A stretch of 35,361 nt of DNA from Parcubacteria group bacterium Greene0416_36 (GTDB taxonomy: Bacteria; Patescibacteriota; Patescibacteriia; VMEV01), in NCBI GenBank assembly GCA_007375725.1, contig VMEV01000012.1:1-35361 (forward strand). Direction: 5' to 3'. Position numbers and translations under genes: made by a program. Below, in pieces: positions 1-8,325 of this stretch. The notes below the pieces were generated by a model. That model saw only the letters and a program-made list of their open reading frames with translations. It did no database searches and was not told the origin of the DNA. Every line of letters begins with the position of its first letter. Position 1 is the first letter of the stretch.

Positions 1-97
1 CAATTACCATCAAGCTATTTTCGGAAATTTAAATCGTCATTTCGCCCAATCCATCAGCCCTTCTAAATAGTTTTACACAGGATTAGTTGACACTACC
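1..97. repeat. Left copy of terminal inverted repeat, probable IS end (IS256/Mutator-like guess)
   Basis: Positions 1-97 are exactly the reverse complement of 35264-35360. Inner edge reads GGTAGTGTCAACTAATCCTGTGTAAAA, IS256-like in style; no transposase is visible inside the window. Confidence 0.85.
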
Positions 98-123
98 AAA
101 CTGTCTTTAGGACAGTCTTTTAT

Positions 124-348
124 TCACAGATTACTATCAAAATCCTCAAACATATAAGAAGGTATTTCTTTAGTCAAATTCCCTTTTTCGTCTATAATTC
201 CTAGATTACGTGCTTTCTTATAATCAGATTCTAATCGATCTTCTACACCTACTAGCACTTGTTTGATCATTCTCTCGCCTTCCTCAATAATTTGAAATTT
301 TTTATTTGTAATTTTTACTTTTTTATTCTTCATTACCAGTACCTCCAA
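124..348 (-). CDS. hypothetical protein
   Basis: 74-aa ORF overlapping the next upstream ORF; alternative start at 333. Confidence 0.45.
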   Translation of the reverse strand: MEVLVMKNKKVKITNKKFQIIEEGERMIKQVLVGVEDRLESDYKKARNLGIIDEKGNLTKEIPSYMFEDFDSNL

Positions 349-823
349 ATTTTATTTTCAGTTTGCCCATCTTCACACGAAGTTTCGCTAATTTTGATTC
401 CGTCTCTTCTCTCTCTTTATCAGAAAGAGACGATTCCGAATCATCCAATAGCTCCAAAAGACGCAACTCCTCATTCCGAGCTTCCCAAACCAACTTGGAG
501 TCCGAATGTTCTTTTCCAGCCAAAGGCAAGTTATCCAGACGCAAATCCGATTCTTCCACCACACCGATCTTCATGACCTGCTCGACCAATTGAGGATCAT
601 CTCCCAATAATTTTGATAGATCACTAGAATTCTCAGAAAAAGTCCCCAAATAAAAATTTTCCATCTTAGCAATGCTGAGAGAAGAAGGCACATCCAGCGA
701 ATGCTCTTGTTTCCAAGCATCCAATTGTTCGGACACTAGCATGGCCTGTATATAAGGAGACATTTCTTTTTTCGATTCAATACTTTGCTCTTCCGCCCTC
801 ATTTCCTCCATATTATTTTGCAA
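323..823 (-). CDS. hypothetical protein, charged and helical
   Basis: 166-aa ORF with no recognised domain. Confidence 0.55.
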   Translation of the reverse strand: MQNNMEEMRAEEQSIESKKEMSPYIQAMLVSEQLDAWKQEHSLDVPSSLSIAKMENFYLGTFSENSSDLSKLLGDDPQLVEQVMKIGVVEESDLRLDNLPLAGKEHSDSKLVWEARNEELRLLELLDDSESSLSDKEREETESKLAKLRVKMGKLKIKFGGTGNEE

Positions 824-894
824 ATCAAATAATCTTATCCCTCATTATATCCAAAAAACTCTAAAATAAAAAAAATAATGTCGATTCTTAGACA

Positions 895-1656
895 TTATTT
901 TTTTCCTGCGCGCCAAATTCTAATTTTCTCATGATCTCCGGACAATAGAATACCCGGAACCTTCCATTTTTTAGTTTTAGAAATCGACGCATCATCATTG
1001 GTGAATTCAGCAGGCCGCGTGTACTGGGGATATTCCAGATAATCGGGCTTTGAAAATGATTCTTCTCTAAGCGAATCCTTATTTCCCAGTACTCCCGGAA
1101 TCAGCCGAGACACCGCATCCGCGACAATCATGGCCGGCAACTCGCCACCCGTGAGCACATAAGGGCCAATCGAAAGCTCCTCATCGGCAATATATTTGAC
1201 CACTCTCTCATCCACCCCCTCATACCGCGGACAAATCATCACCAAATGATCATACTTCGCGAGGCGCTTGGCATCCCCCTCGGTAAACTGCTTCCCCTTC
1301 GCCGAAAACACAATCACCCTTGTTTTTTCTTTTGACTGATGCTTTTTCACTTGTGACTTGTCATCTATGACTTGTGCCTGGCTGTTCATTATTAATTTTT
1401 CATTTTGAATTTTTAATTTAATTGCGCTCACGCAATTGTAAATCGGTTCCACCTTCATCACCATCCCCGCCCCTCCCCCATACGGAGTATCATCCACTTT
1501 TTTGTGCTTATCATTAGTAAAATCACGAATGTCAATAATATCAAAATTTATTTTCCCCTCCGACTCAGCTCTTCCCAAAATACTCGTATGCAAATAAGAC
1601 CCGAAGATTTCGGGGAATATTGTTAAAAGATGAAAATGAATCTTATTTTTAGCCAT
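895..1656 (-). CDS. trmD: tRNA (guanine-N1-)-methyltransferase TrmD with an internal low-complexity insertion
   Basis: FPEIFGSYLHTSILGRA, DDTPYGGGAGMVMKVEPI, CPRYEGVDERV, SIGPYVLTGGELPAMIVADAVSRLIPGVLG. Confidence 0.95.
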   Translation of the reverse strand: MAKNKIHFHLLTIFPEIFGSYLHTSILGRAESEGKINFDIIDIRDFTNDKHKKVDDTPYGGGAGMVMKVEPIYNCVSAIKLKIQNEKLIMNSQAQVIDDKSQVKKHQSKEKTRVIVFSAKGKQFTEGDAKRLAKYDHLVMICPRYEGVDERVVKYIADEELSIGPYVLTGGELPAMIVADAVSRLIPGVLGNKDSLREESFSKPDYLEYPQYTRPAEFTNDDASISKTKKWKVPGILLSGDHEKIRIWRAGKK

Positions 1657-1740
1657 AATTTATAAAAACATATAATCCCACTGTATTATAATACCATTTT
1701 CAATTAACCAATCATCAAAAACATCTGAATGCTCCAGCAA

Positions 1741-1820
1741 CAAATCCCTCCCCAACCCTCCCTTTGACAAGGGAGGGAGCTGTCTCCCCCTTGTCAAAGG
1801 GGGACCAAGGGGGATTTGTT
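1741..1820. repeat. Palindromic intergenic repeat (CCCTCCCTTTGACAAGGGAGGG type)
   Basis: CAACAAATCCC...GGGATTTGTTG outer arms with inner CCCTCCCTTTGACAAGGGAGGG and CCCCCTTGTCAAAGGGGG. Confidence 0.75.
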
Positions 1821-1862
1821 GTTTAGGCTATTTTCAAGAGTTGTTTAGGCTATTTTCAAGAG
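1819..1862. repeat. Tandem duplication, 2 x 22 bp
   Basis: ttgtttaggctattttcaagag occurs twice in direct tandem. Confidence 0.9.
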
Positions 1863-1961
1863 GCTTTTAATTAATAATAGCTTATTTGAATTTGGTATAA
1901 GAAATCGAATGCAACAAATCTTTTACTCTTTTACACAAAAAAGTCAATTTCTCGATAAAAA

Positions 1962-1997
1962 CAAAACCCCTCCGCGCCAATGGCGGGAGGGGTTTTG
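1962..1997 (-). terminator. Rho-independent terminator downstream of khpA
   Basis: CAAAACCCCTCC...GGGAGGGGTTTTG stem; minus-strand T-rich tail. Confidence 0.85.
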
Positions 1998-2016
1998 CGA
2001 AATCTAATGCAGAACA

Positions 2017-2367
2017 TTAGATCTTGAGATCAGCGATGTCATCAGAACCGATTTCGTCGGAACTCGCTCCGGCAGCAGCGGCAGCAGCCGCAGCGGCATT
2101 TTCCAGAGATCGCTTGGAACCAGCGGGTTCCTCAATCTTGAGATTCACGCGAGCATTGTGCTTGGCTCCGACGATACGGAGCAAAGTTCGAATGGCGCGG
2201 GCGGTTTGTCCTTGGCGTCCAATCACATAACCCATGTCTGCGGGGTTGATTTTGAGAGTGATCAAAACACCCATTTCATCAACACTTCTTACTGTGGTCA
2301 CATCCTGAGGATTGGCCACAATGGCCTTAACGACCATCTCTACAAAAGCTTGATCTACCTGCTGCAT
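2017..2367 (-). CDS. khpA: KH-domain RNA-binding protein (KhpA/YlqC family) with Ala-rich C-terminal tail
   Basis: NPADMGYVIGRQGQTARAIRTLLR KH motif; close to trmD as in the usual rpsP-khpA-rimM-trmD context. Confidence 0.85.
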   Translation of the reverse strand: MQQVDQAFVEMVVKAIVANPQDVTTVRSVDEMGVLITLKINPADMGYVIGRQGQTARAIRTLLRIVGAKHNARVNLKIEEPAGSKRSLENAAAAAAAAAGASSDEIGSDDIADLKI

Positions 2368-2522
2368 ATTACTGATCTACATCGGGGTTCTAAATAATTC
2401 CGATATAGTGATTAACGATTAAGGATAGACGATTAGCGGATCATTCCGCCTTTCATCTATAACCGCTTCCCATAAAGCTTACGAAAAGCGCCTAAAGATG
2501 AAATACTTTCGAATATCTACAT

Positions 2523-2551
2523 AGTGTAGCAAACAAACGAACATAAGTCAA
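2523..2551 (-). promoter_or_regulatory. Sigma70-type promoter for khpA
   Basis: Minus strand TTGACT-N17-TACACT. Confidence 0.55.
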
Positions 2552-2736
2552 CACCCAATTTACAATTTTAGTATAGGACTTTGATAGTATTTGTACAGTT
2601 TAGGATTCAGGAGTAAGGATCTAGGAAAACAGCCAAATGCATACAAACACAGGAAAAGGGCATTCCAAAAAGACTCGCGCAGCGTGTAGGGGCGGCCCTA
2701 ACGGCCACCCTTCCTCTGTCAGAGGATACACCCCCC

Positions 2737-3714
2737 CTAATTCACAGGCGTCACCAAAAGCTGATTTTCGAGGGCGGCGATGACATTTTGAGCGGCGAGG
2801 CGAGCCATTTCATCGCGAGCCTCAATCGTAGCGGAAGCGGTGTGGGGGGTGACGATCAAATTGTCCAAGGCTCGCGCGCGCTTGGTCAAGGCAGAAGTGC
2901 CCGCCAATTTTGGTTCATATTCAAATACATCAATAGCCGCGCCACGAATCTTTTTCTGCTCCAAAACTTCATAGAGAGCGACTTCATCCACCACCGGCCC
3001 TCGCGAAGTATTGATCAGATAGGCCGAAGTTTTCATCATCGAGAGCTTTTCAGCATTGATCAGATGACGCGTGCTCTCCAAAAGCGGGACATGCACACTC
3101 ACATAATCCGACGAACGGAGCAGTTCCTCGATAGGCACATAACGCGCGCCATATTCCTGCTCGAACGCCTCATCTCTTTTTACATCCTGATAGAGCACCT
3201 GCATATTGAAGGCACGCGATGCCATGCGAACCACGCTCTTGCCGATCCGGCCCAGGCCTATGACGCCAATGGTTTTTTTCTGAAATTCCGTTCCCAGCAA
3301 TAGATCCGGCTTCCATCCTTTGTACTTCCCGCGTCGCATAAAACGGTCCGCCTCCACGAGGCGCTTGGATATCGCCATCATGAGAGCGATCGTGTGCTCG
3401 GCCACGCTGTCGGTCAGCACGGTCGGAGTATTGGAAATATGAATTCCTAACTTTTTTGAAGCTGCGACATCGATATTATCATATCCCACCGCATAATTGG
3501 CAACGATTTTAAGTTGAGGCCCGATCTTTTTCATGACAGATCGCGTGATTTTGTCCGTAAGCATAGAAATAACCGCCGAGGCTCCCTGCCCCATCGAAAT
3601 CAACTCCGCCTTTTTCAAAGGGCGGTCATGTGGATTGACGACGATTTCGTACCCCTTGGCATCAAGCATATCGATTCCGGCAGAGGGGATGGAACGAGTA
3701 ATGAGGACTTTCAT
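2737..3714 (-). CDS. D-isomer-specific 2-hydroxyacid dehydrogenase
   Basis: NYAVGYDNIDVAA, IGVIGLGRIGKSVVRMA, LINTSRGPVVDE, VTPHTASAT. Confidence 0.93.
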   Translation of the reverse strand: MKVLITRSIPSAGIDMLDAKGYEIVVNPHDRPLKKAELISMGQGASAVISMLTDKITRSVMKKIGPQLKIVANYAVGYDNIDVAASKKLGIHISNTPTVLTDSVAEHTIALMMAISKRLVEADRFMRRGKYKGWKPDLLLGTEFQKKTIGVIGLGRIGKSVVRMASRAFNMQVLYQDVKRDEAFEQEYGARYVPIEELLRSSDYVSVHVPLLESTRHLINAEKLSMMKTSAYLINTSRGPVVDEVALYEVLEQKKIRGAAIDVFEYEPKLAGTSALTKRARALDNLIVTPHTASATIEARDEMARLAAQNVIAALENQLLVTPVN

Positions 3715-3717
3715 AAA

Positions 3718-3822
3718 ACAATTCAAAATTAATAATTAAAAATTAATAATGAAACGGCCTACAATATTATTCTAGAGCACCCGCATTTTTAATTTTGAAT
3801 TTTTAATTATTAATTTTATTTG
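3718..3822. repeat. AT-rich inverted dispersed repeat (AATTAATAATTAAAAATT family)
   Basis: ttcaaaattaataattaaaaattaat and atttttaattttgaatttttaattattaatttta in inverted orientation. Confidence 0.75.
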
Positions 3823-4726
3823 CGCTTCCTAGTAGATCCATCTTGCCCATCACGATCTCTTTCATATACGTCTTTGCCAAAGACATGAATTTTCGGGGGT
3901 CAATTTCGGAGGGATGTTGGGCCAAATACTCACGGACTCCGGCGCAAAAGGCTAGGCGCAAATCGGTGTCGATATTAACTTTGCACACCCCCCCACGGAC
4001 AGCCGCAACCACCTCTTCGTCCGAATTTCCCATCATGTCTGGAAGCACCGCCCCATATCGGCAGGCGATCTCTACCATTTTTGGAGACACCGCGCTGGCT
4101 CCATGAAGCACCAAAGGCAACGAGACTTTGGATCTGATTTGTCCCAAACGATCAATATCCAATTTGGGGGACTGCTTGAATTTGAAGGCACCATGAGAGG
4201 TACCGATGGCCACGGCCAAGGAATCACATCCTGTTCTAGCCACAAAATCCGCGGCTTGGTCCGGATGGGTCAAAATAGCGTCTTTCTCATCCACCGAAAC
4301 TTTATCTTCCACGCCTTTAATCATGCCCAATTCCGCCTCCACCGATACCCATTTTTTGGATGCCAAGGCCACCACTTTTTGAGTGATACTAATATTATCT
4401 TCATAAGATAAATGGGAAGCGTCCATCATCACCGATGTGTAGCCGTGACGAATGGCCTGCCGAACATATTTCAATTTTTTCCCATGATCCAAATGCATGA
4501 CCACGGAAACCGGAGCCTTAGCCGCCACCTTAATCATCCTCGAGAGATATTCAATTCCCGCATAATCAATCGCGCCTTCGGAAGTCTGAATAAATACCGG
4601 CGACTTTTTTTCGACAGCCGCTTCAATCACCGCTCGCAAAATTTCCAAATTATTCACATTAAAAGCCCCGACGGCATAACGGCCTTCCTGGGCCTTTTGT
4701 AAAACGCTTTTTCCAGATACCAACAT
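3803..4726 (-). CDS. fba: Class II fructose-bisphosphate aldolase
   Basis: AVGAFNVNNLEILRAVIEAA, HLDHGKKL, SVMMDASHLSYEDNI, VEAELGMIKGVED, LVLHGASAV, GVCKVNIDTDLRLAF. Confidence 0.93.
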   Translation of the reverse strand: MLVSGKSVLQKAQEGRYAVGAFNVNNLEILRAVIEAAVEKKSPVFIQTSEGAIDYAGIEYLSRMIKVAAKAPVSVVMHLDHGKKLKYVRQAIRHGYTSVMMDASHLSYEDNISITQKVVALASKKWVSVEAELGMIKGVEDKVSVDEKDAILTHPDQAADFVARTGCDSLAVAIGTSHGAFKFKQSPKLDIDRLGQIRSKVSLPLVLHGASAVSPKMVEIACRYGAVLPDMMGNSDEEVVAAVRGGVCKVNIDTDLRLAFCAGVREYLAQHPSEIDPRKFMSLAKTYMKEIVMGKMDLLGSANKINN

Positions 4727-4731
4727 AGGAT

Positions 4732-4812
4732 TAGCTTCATTAGCTTATTAGCTTCATTAGCCTAGGTATTACCACTCGTGTTCCTTAATGAAGCTAACAA
4801 AGCTAAAAAGCT
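4732..4812. repeat. TTAGCTTATTAGCTTCATTAGC-type intergenic repeat
   Basis: tagcttcattagcttattagcttcattag and inverted ttaatgaagctaacaaagcta. Confidence 0.6.
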
Positions 4813-4814
4813 AC

Positions 4815-5831
4815 TTAGATTTCCCGAGCACGATGTTTGTGATGTTTCTTTCTCATTTGATTGATCGAGGTGAGGCTGAGAAGTCCGGCTTGCGGCCCAA
4901 CGGACTGCACGACCGAAGCCCCATTGAGTGCTCCCCACACTAATGCCTCTTGAAAGGGCTCGCCATGGAATAAAGCGGCGAGTGTGGCGGTGGCAAAGGC
5001 ATCTCCCGCTCCAGTTTTTTCTAAGACAGTCACCGGCAATACACCCACATGCCAGTATTTCTTGCCGTCAAAGGCATAAGCTCCGTTTCCCCCATCAGTA
5101 ATCACCACTTTCTCGGGACCAAAATCCCACGCCTTAAACAAAAGGGCTTTGAGTTCCTCCGTATCGTCCACCTCCCGGAGCATTTCAAAAGAAAACAACT
5201 GCCGTGCCTCTTCTTTATTAAGAAACAGCACCGATGTACGAGTCAAAATTTCTTTCATAGATTCCAATCCTTCCCTGATCTGTTCGACACCCGGGTTAAA
5301 ACCCAGTTTGGTTCGACAGCGGGTGATGTACCCATATAAATCCTTATACAGCTTGGCTGGAAAATGTCCCATGGCGGTCAAATATGCCCAGCGCGAAGGC
5401 TCCAAAAGCGGCATTTTATAGTCCCTTTCTCTTCGGAAAGAAAGCTGAGTCCGCTCAGCATTATAGTTGATCACCACCGTGTAGTTGCTCTCCGATCCTT
5501 TGTGAATATGAGCAAATTTTGATGAGACTTTTTCTTTTTCAAATTGCCGCACAATTTTCTCGGCCGTCAGATCTGAACCCAGTTCCGTATAACAGGCAGT
5601 CTTCATCTTGAGGCGAGACGATCCCACCGCGTTATTGGCGGCGTTTCCGGCCACCGAATAAGAAATTCCATCCACGGGAACCGTATCGAGATAACTCAGG
5701 CAAAACAAAGACTGATCGGCACTGGCATTGTAGAGAACCCCCGCCTCTGCCACCTCCAAAAAAACATCCAGGCCAGAGTCGCCAATTGAAATCATATCCC
5801 ACAAATAGGGATTGTTTTTTTTAGATGGCAT
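4815..5831 (-). CDS. PfkB-family carbohydrate kinase (paralog 1)
   Basis: SVAGNAANNAVGSSRL, KVVITDGGNGAYAFDG, KTGAGDAFATATLAAL. Confidence 0.9.
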   Translation of the reverse strand: MPSKKNNPYLWDMISIGDSGLDVFLEVAEAGVLYNASADQSLFCLSYLDTVPVDGISYSVAGNAANNAVGSSRLKMKTACYTELGSDLTAEKIVRQFEKEKVSSKFAHIHKGSESNYTVVINYNAERTQLSFRRERDYKMPLLEPSRWAYLTAMGHFPAKLYKDLYGYITRCRTKLGFNPGVEQIREGLESMKEILTRTSVLFLNKEEARQLFSFEMLREVDDTEELKALLFKAWDFGPEKVVITDGGNGAYAFDGKKYWHVGVLPVTVLEKTGAGDAFATATLAALFHGEPFQEALVWGALNGASVVQSVGPQAGLLSLTSINQMRKKHHKHRAREI

Positions 5832-5834
5832 AAT

Positions 5835-6857
5835 TTAAAATAATTCGACTTTATATCCGGAATATTTTCTGTGAAATTCTCTCATCTTTTTTTGATTCAA
5901 AAGGCCGGTCTGAGCACCCACATGACCGATCACCGATGTGGAATTGTAAGCCGCCCACACCAAAGACTGATCAATCTTTTTTCCGCTGACCAGTCCGGCA
6001 ATAAGTCCCGTCGAAAAACTGTCTCCGGCCCCAGTTGGCTCCACGACCTCCACCGGAATGATAGGCGCATAATAATAGTTTTCGCCGTCATAACAATAGG
6101 CCCCTTTCGGACCGTCGGTCACTACAACTACCTCCGGGCCATAGCGATGGATGCGATACAATAAGTCTTTCATGAACGATTTATCATCTTGGCCAGTTTG
6201 CTTGGCTAGGTTTCCGCCTTGAGCAGAAAAAATAGAACAGGCTTCTTCTTTATTGGAAATAAATAAATAGGAATTAGAAATAACCGGCTCTAAATTCTTG
6301 AAACCCGACCGGCGCTGATAGGTGCCAGGAGCAAAACATAATTTTGTCCCATTTTTATGCAAATATTTAAGCAGTTCAGAATAGACCGATTCGCATCCCT
6401 CCCCCATGGAAGTAAGATAAATAAACCGGGCGACGCCTAGTTTTGGAAAATGGTATTCCCTTTTTTGATGATAACCCAATATCGTGCGCTGTGATTTAAA
6501 ATTGATCACTACCGAGTAATTGCTGCTTTTTTTGCGCAACGTTTTGACATAAGCGAGGTCGACACCCTCTTGTTCAAATTGCCGGATAATACGCCCCCCG
6601 GTGTCATCATCCCCCAATTCCGTATAAATCGCGGAAACGAGCCCGAGTCTCGCTGCTCCCACCGCCAAATTAGCCGCGTTCCCACCCAAAGAATGCTGGA
6701 GAGAACTCACAGGAATTTTATCCGCGTAATTGAGACAGAGCCAGCACTGCTCCTGATTGATCGAGCAAAGAACATTGGCATCTTCCAATTTAAGAAAAGT
6801 GTCCAAAGTCGCGTCGCCCAGAGCGATCACATCAAAATCATATTTTTTAGTAGCCAT
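5835..6857 (-). CDS. PfkB-family carbohydrate kinase (paralog 2)
   Basis: SLGGNAANLAVGAARLG, VVVVTDGPKGAYCYDG, EPTGAGDSFSTGLIAGL. Confidence 0.9.
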   Translation of the reverse strand: MATKKYDFDVIALGDATLDTFLKLEDANVLCSINQEQCWLCLNYADKIPVSSLQHSLGGNAANLAVGAARLGLVSAIYTELGDDDTGGRIIRQFEQEGVDLAYVKTLRKKSSNYSVVINFKSQRTILGYHQKREYHFPKLGVARFIYLTSMGEGCESVYSELLKYLHKNGTKLCFAPGTYQRRSGFKNLEPVISNSYLFISNKEEACSIFSAQGGNLAKQTGQDDKSFMKDLLYRIHRYGPEVVVVTDGPKGAYCYDGENYYYAPIIPVEVVEPTGAGDSFSTGLIAGLVSGKKIDQSLVWAAYNSTSVIGHVGAQTGLLNQKKMREFHRKYSGYKVELF

Positions 6858-6905
6858 AAAATTCCTAACAATATTTATTGCTTGGATTATATCAAAAAAA
6901 CAAAT

Positions 6906-7556
6906 TTACTTTTCCCCCGCGGCTCGGGATAACTTCTGGAGAGCCGCCAAAGGATCCTCTTGGGAAAAAATAGCGGAATTGACCGAGAAATAATCTGCCC
7001 CGGCAGCATATGCGCGGGCAATATTGGAATCATTCACTCCGCCATCAATGCCCACTGGCAAACCCGGCCGATATTTTTTGATTTCCGATATTTTGGCAAG
7101 CGGCGCGGCCAGAAACCCTTGGGCACTCTTCCCGGGATTCACGGTCATGACCAGGACATAATCCAAATCTGAGAGAAACGACGCGATCCGAGAAACTTCC
7201 GTCTCGGGATTGATGGCCAAACCGCATTTCATCCCCGACTTTTTCACCGCGCGAATAATGGAAGGAGTATCCCCCAAAACGCTTTCATAGTGAAAAATAA
7301 ATCGACTGGCTCCAGCCAACGCCCATCTCTCCACATAAAAATGTTCGCGGCTAGCCATGGCATGTATTTCGAAAGCACATTTCCAAAGATGCTTTCCAAT
7401 CCCTGCAATATCAGCGAATGTCGTATCCGGAACAAAAATTCCGTCCATGACATCGAGCTGGACCCTATCCACCCAATCCTCAACAAGTCCAACATTTTTG
7501 AAAAACTCTTCTTTGGAATGCACTAATATCGCTGGAATAATACGTTTAATTTTCAT
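6906..7556 (-). CDS. rpe: Ribulose-phosphate 3-epimerase family protein
   Basis: IIPAILVHSKEEF, VQLDVMDGIFVPDTTF, VLVMTVNPGKSAQGF, VGIDGGVNDSNI. Start refined to MKIKRIIPAIL. Confidence 0.9.
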   Translation of the reverse strand: MKIKRIIPAILVHSKEEFFKNVGLVEDWVDRVQLDVMDGIFVPDTTFADIAGIGKHLWKCAFEIHAMASREHFYVERWALAGASRFIFHYESVLGDTPSIIRAVKKSGMKCGLAINPETEVSRIASFLSDLDYVLVMTVNPGKSAQGFLAAPLAKISEIKKYRPGLPVGIDGGVNDSNIARAYAAGADYFSVNSAIFSQEDPLAALQKLSRAAGEK

Positions 7557-8031
7557 AAATATTTTCCGAGACTGAAGGGATTTCTTTTTTTTCAATTTGC
7601 TTGATTTTGTCCAGCCGGCGAACATGACGAGTCTCCCCAGAAAACGGAGTCTGGAGCCATACCAAAATAATTTTGCGCGCCTCTTCTGCCGTGAGCACGC
7701 GGCCGGGCAGGCACAAAATATTGGAATCATCGTCAGTCCTGGTAGTCCTAGCCGCGTATTCATTATATCCAATGGCCGCGCGGATACCGCCTACTTTATT
7801 GGCCACAATGCAGATGCCTTCCGCGTTCCCGCAAAAAAGGAGTCCTCGGTCCACCGGATCATTGGACTGCATGACATGCTGGGCCACGCGATATCCGTAA
7901 TCAGGATAATCATCCGTGGGGTCATAACTATGGTTCCCCAAATCCATAAAAGCGACTCCCAACTCCTGTAAATACGGCTTGAGAGATTCCTTGAGGCGAA
8001 ACCCCGCATGGTCTGAACCTAAAAAAATCAT
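7546..8031 (-). CDS. rpiB: Ribose-5-phosphate isomerase B (RpiB/LacAB family)
   Basis: MIFLGSDHAGFRLKE, DYPDYGYRVAQHV, GLLFCGNAEGICIVANKVGGIRAA, DDDSNILCLPGRVL. Confidence 0.93.
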   Translation of the reverse strand: MIFLGSDHAGFRLKESLKPYLQELGVAFMDLGNHSYDPTDDYPDYGYRVAQHVMQSNDPVDRGLLFCGNAEGICIVANKVGGIRAAIGYNEYAARTTRTDDDSNILCLPGRVLTAEEARKIILVWLQTPFSGETRHVRRLDKIKQIEKKEIPSVSENIYEN

Positions 8032-8046
8032 AAATATCTAAAAAAA

Positions 8047-8295
8047 TTAAAGCCCCAAAATTCCCGCCAGTCTTTCCTTGTCAAAACCAATGACAACTTC
8101 TTCTTTGCCGCCAAGAGAGGAAACCGCGATAACAGGAACCCCCATCTGGCCGGACTTGGCGATCATCTCGCGGGCCTTATCCTGATCTTGAGAAACATCC
8201 ACATCCTCATACTCCACCTTATTTTCTTTAAAGAATTCTTTGGCCATCGAACAAAAACCACAGGTTGGAGTGGAATAAATCATGACTTTTTTCAT
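8047..8295 (-). CDS. Glutaredoxin-family protein (NrdH-like)
   Basis: MIYSTPTCGFCSMAKEFF CxxC motif, GVPVIAV. Confidence 0.88.
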   Translation of the reverse strand: MKKVMIYSTPTCGFCSMAKEFFKENKVEYEDVDVSQDQDKAREMIAKSGQMGVPVIAVSSLGGKEEVVIGFDKERLAGILGL

Positions 8296-8325
8296 ATGAT
8301 GTTTTTAAATTTTTTTAAGACCGAT

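Noticed and set aside
7557-7772. N-terminal extension of the rpe ORF
   Set aside because: Overlaps rpiB in another frame; the Rpe homology begins at the internal Met at 7556.
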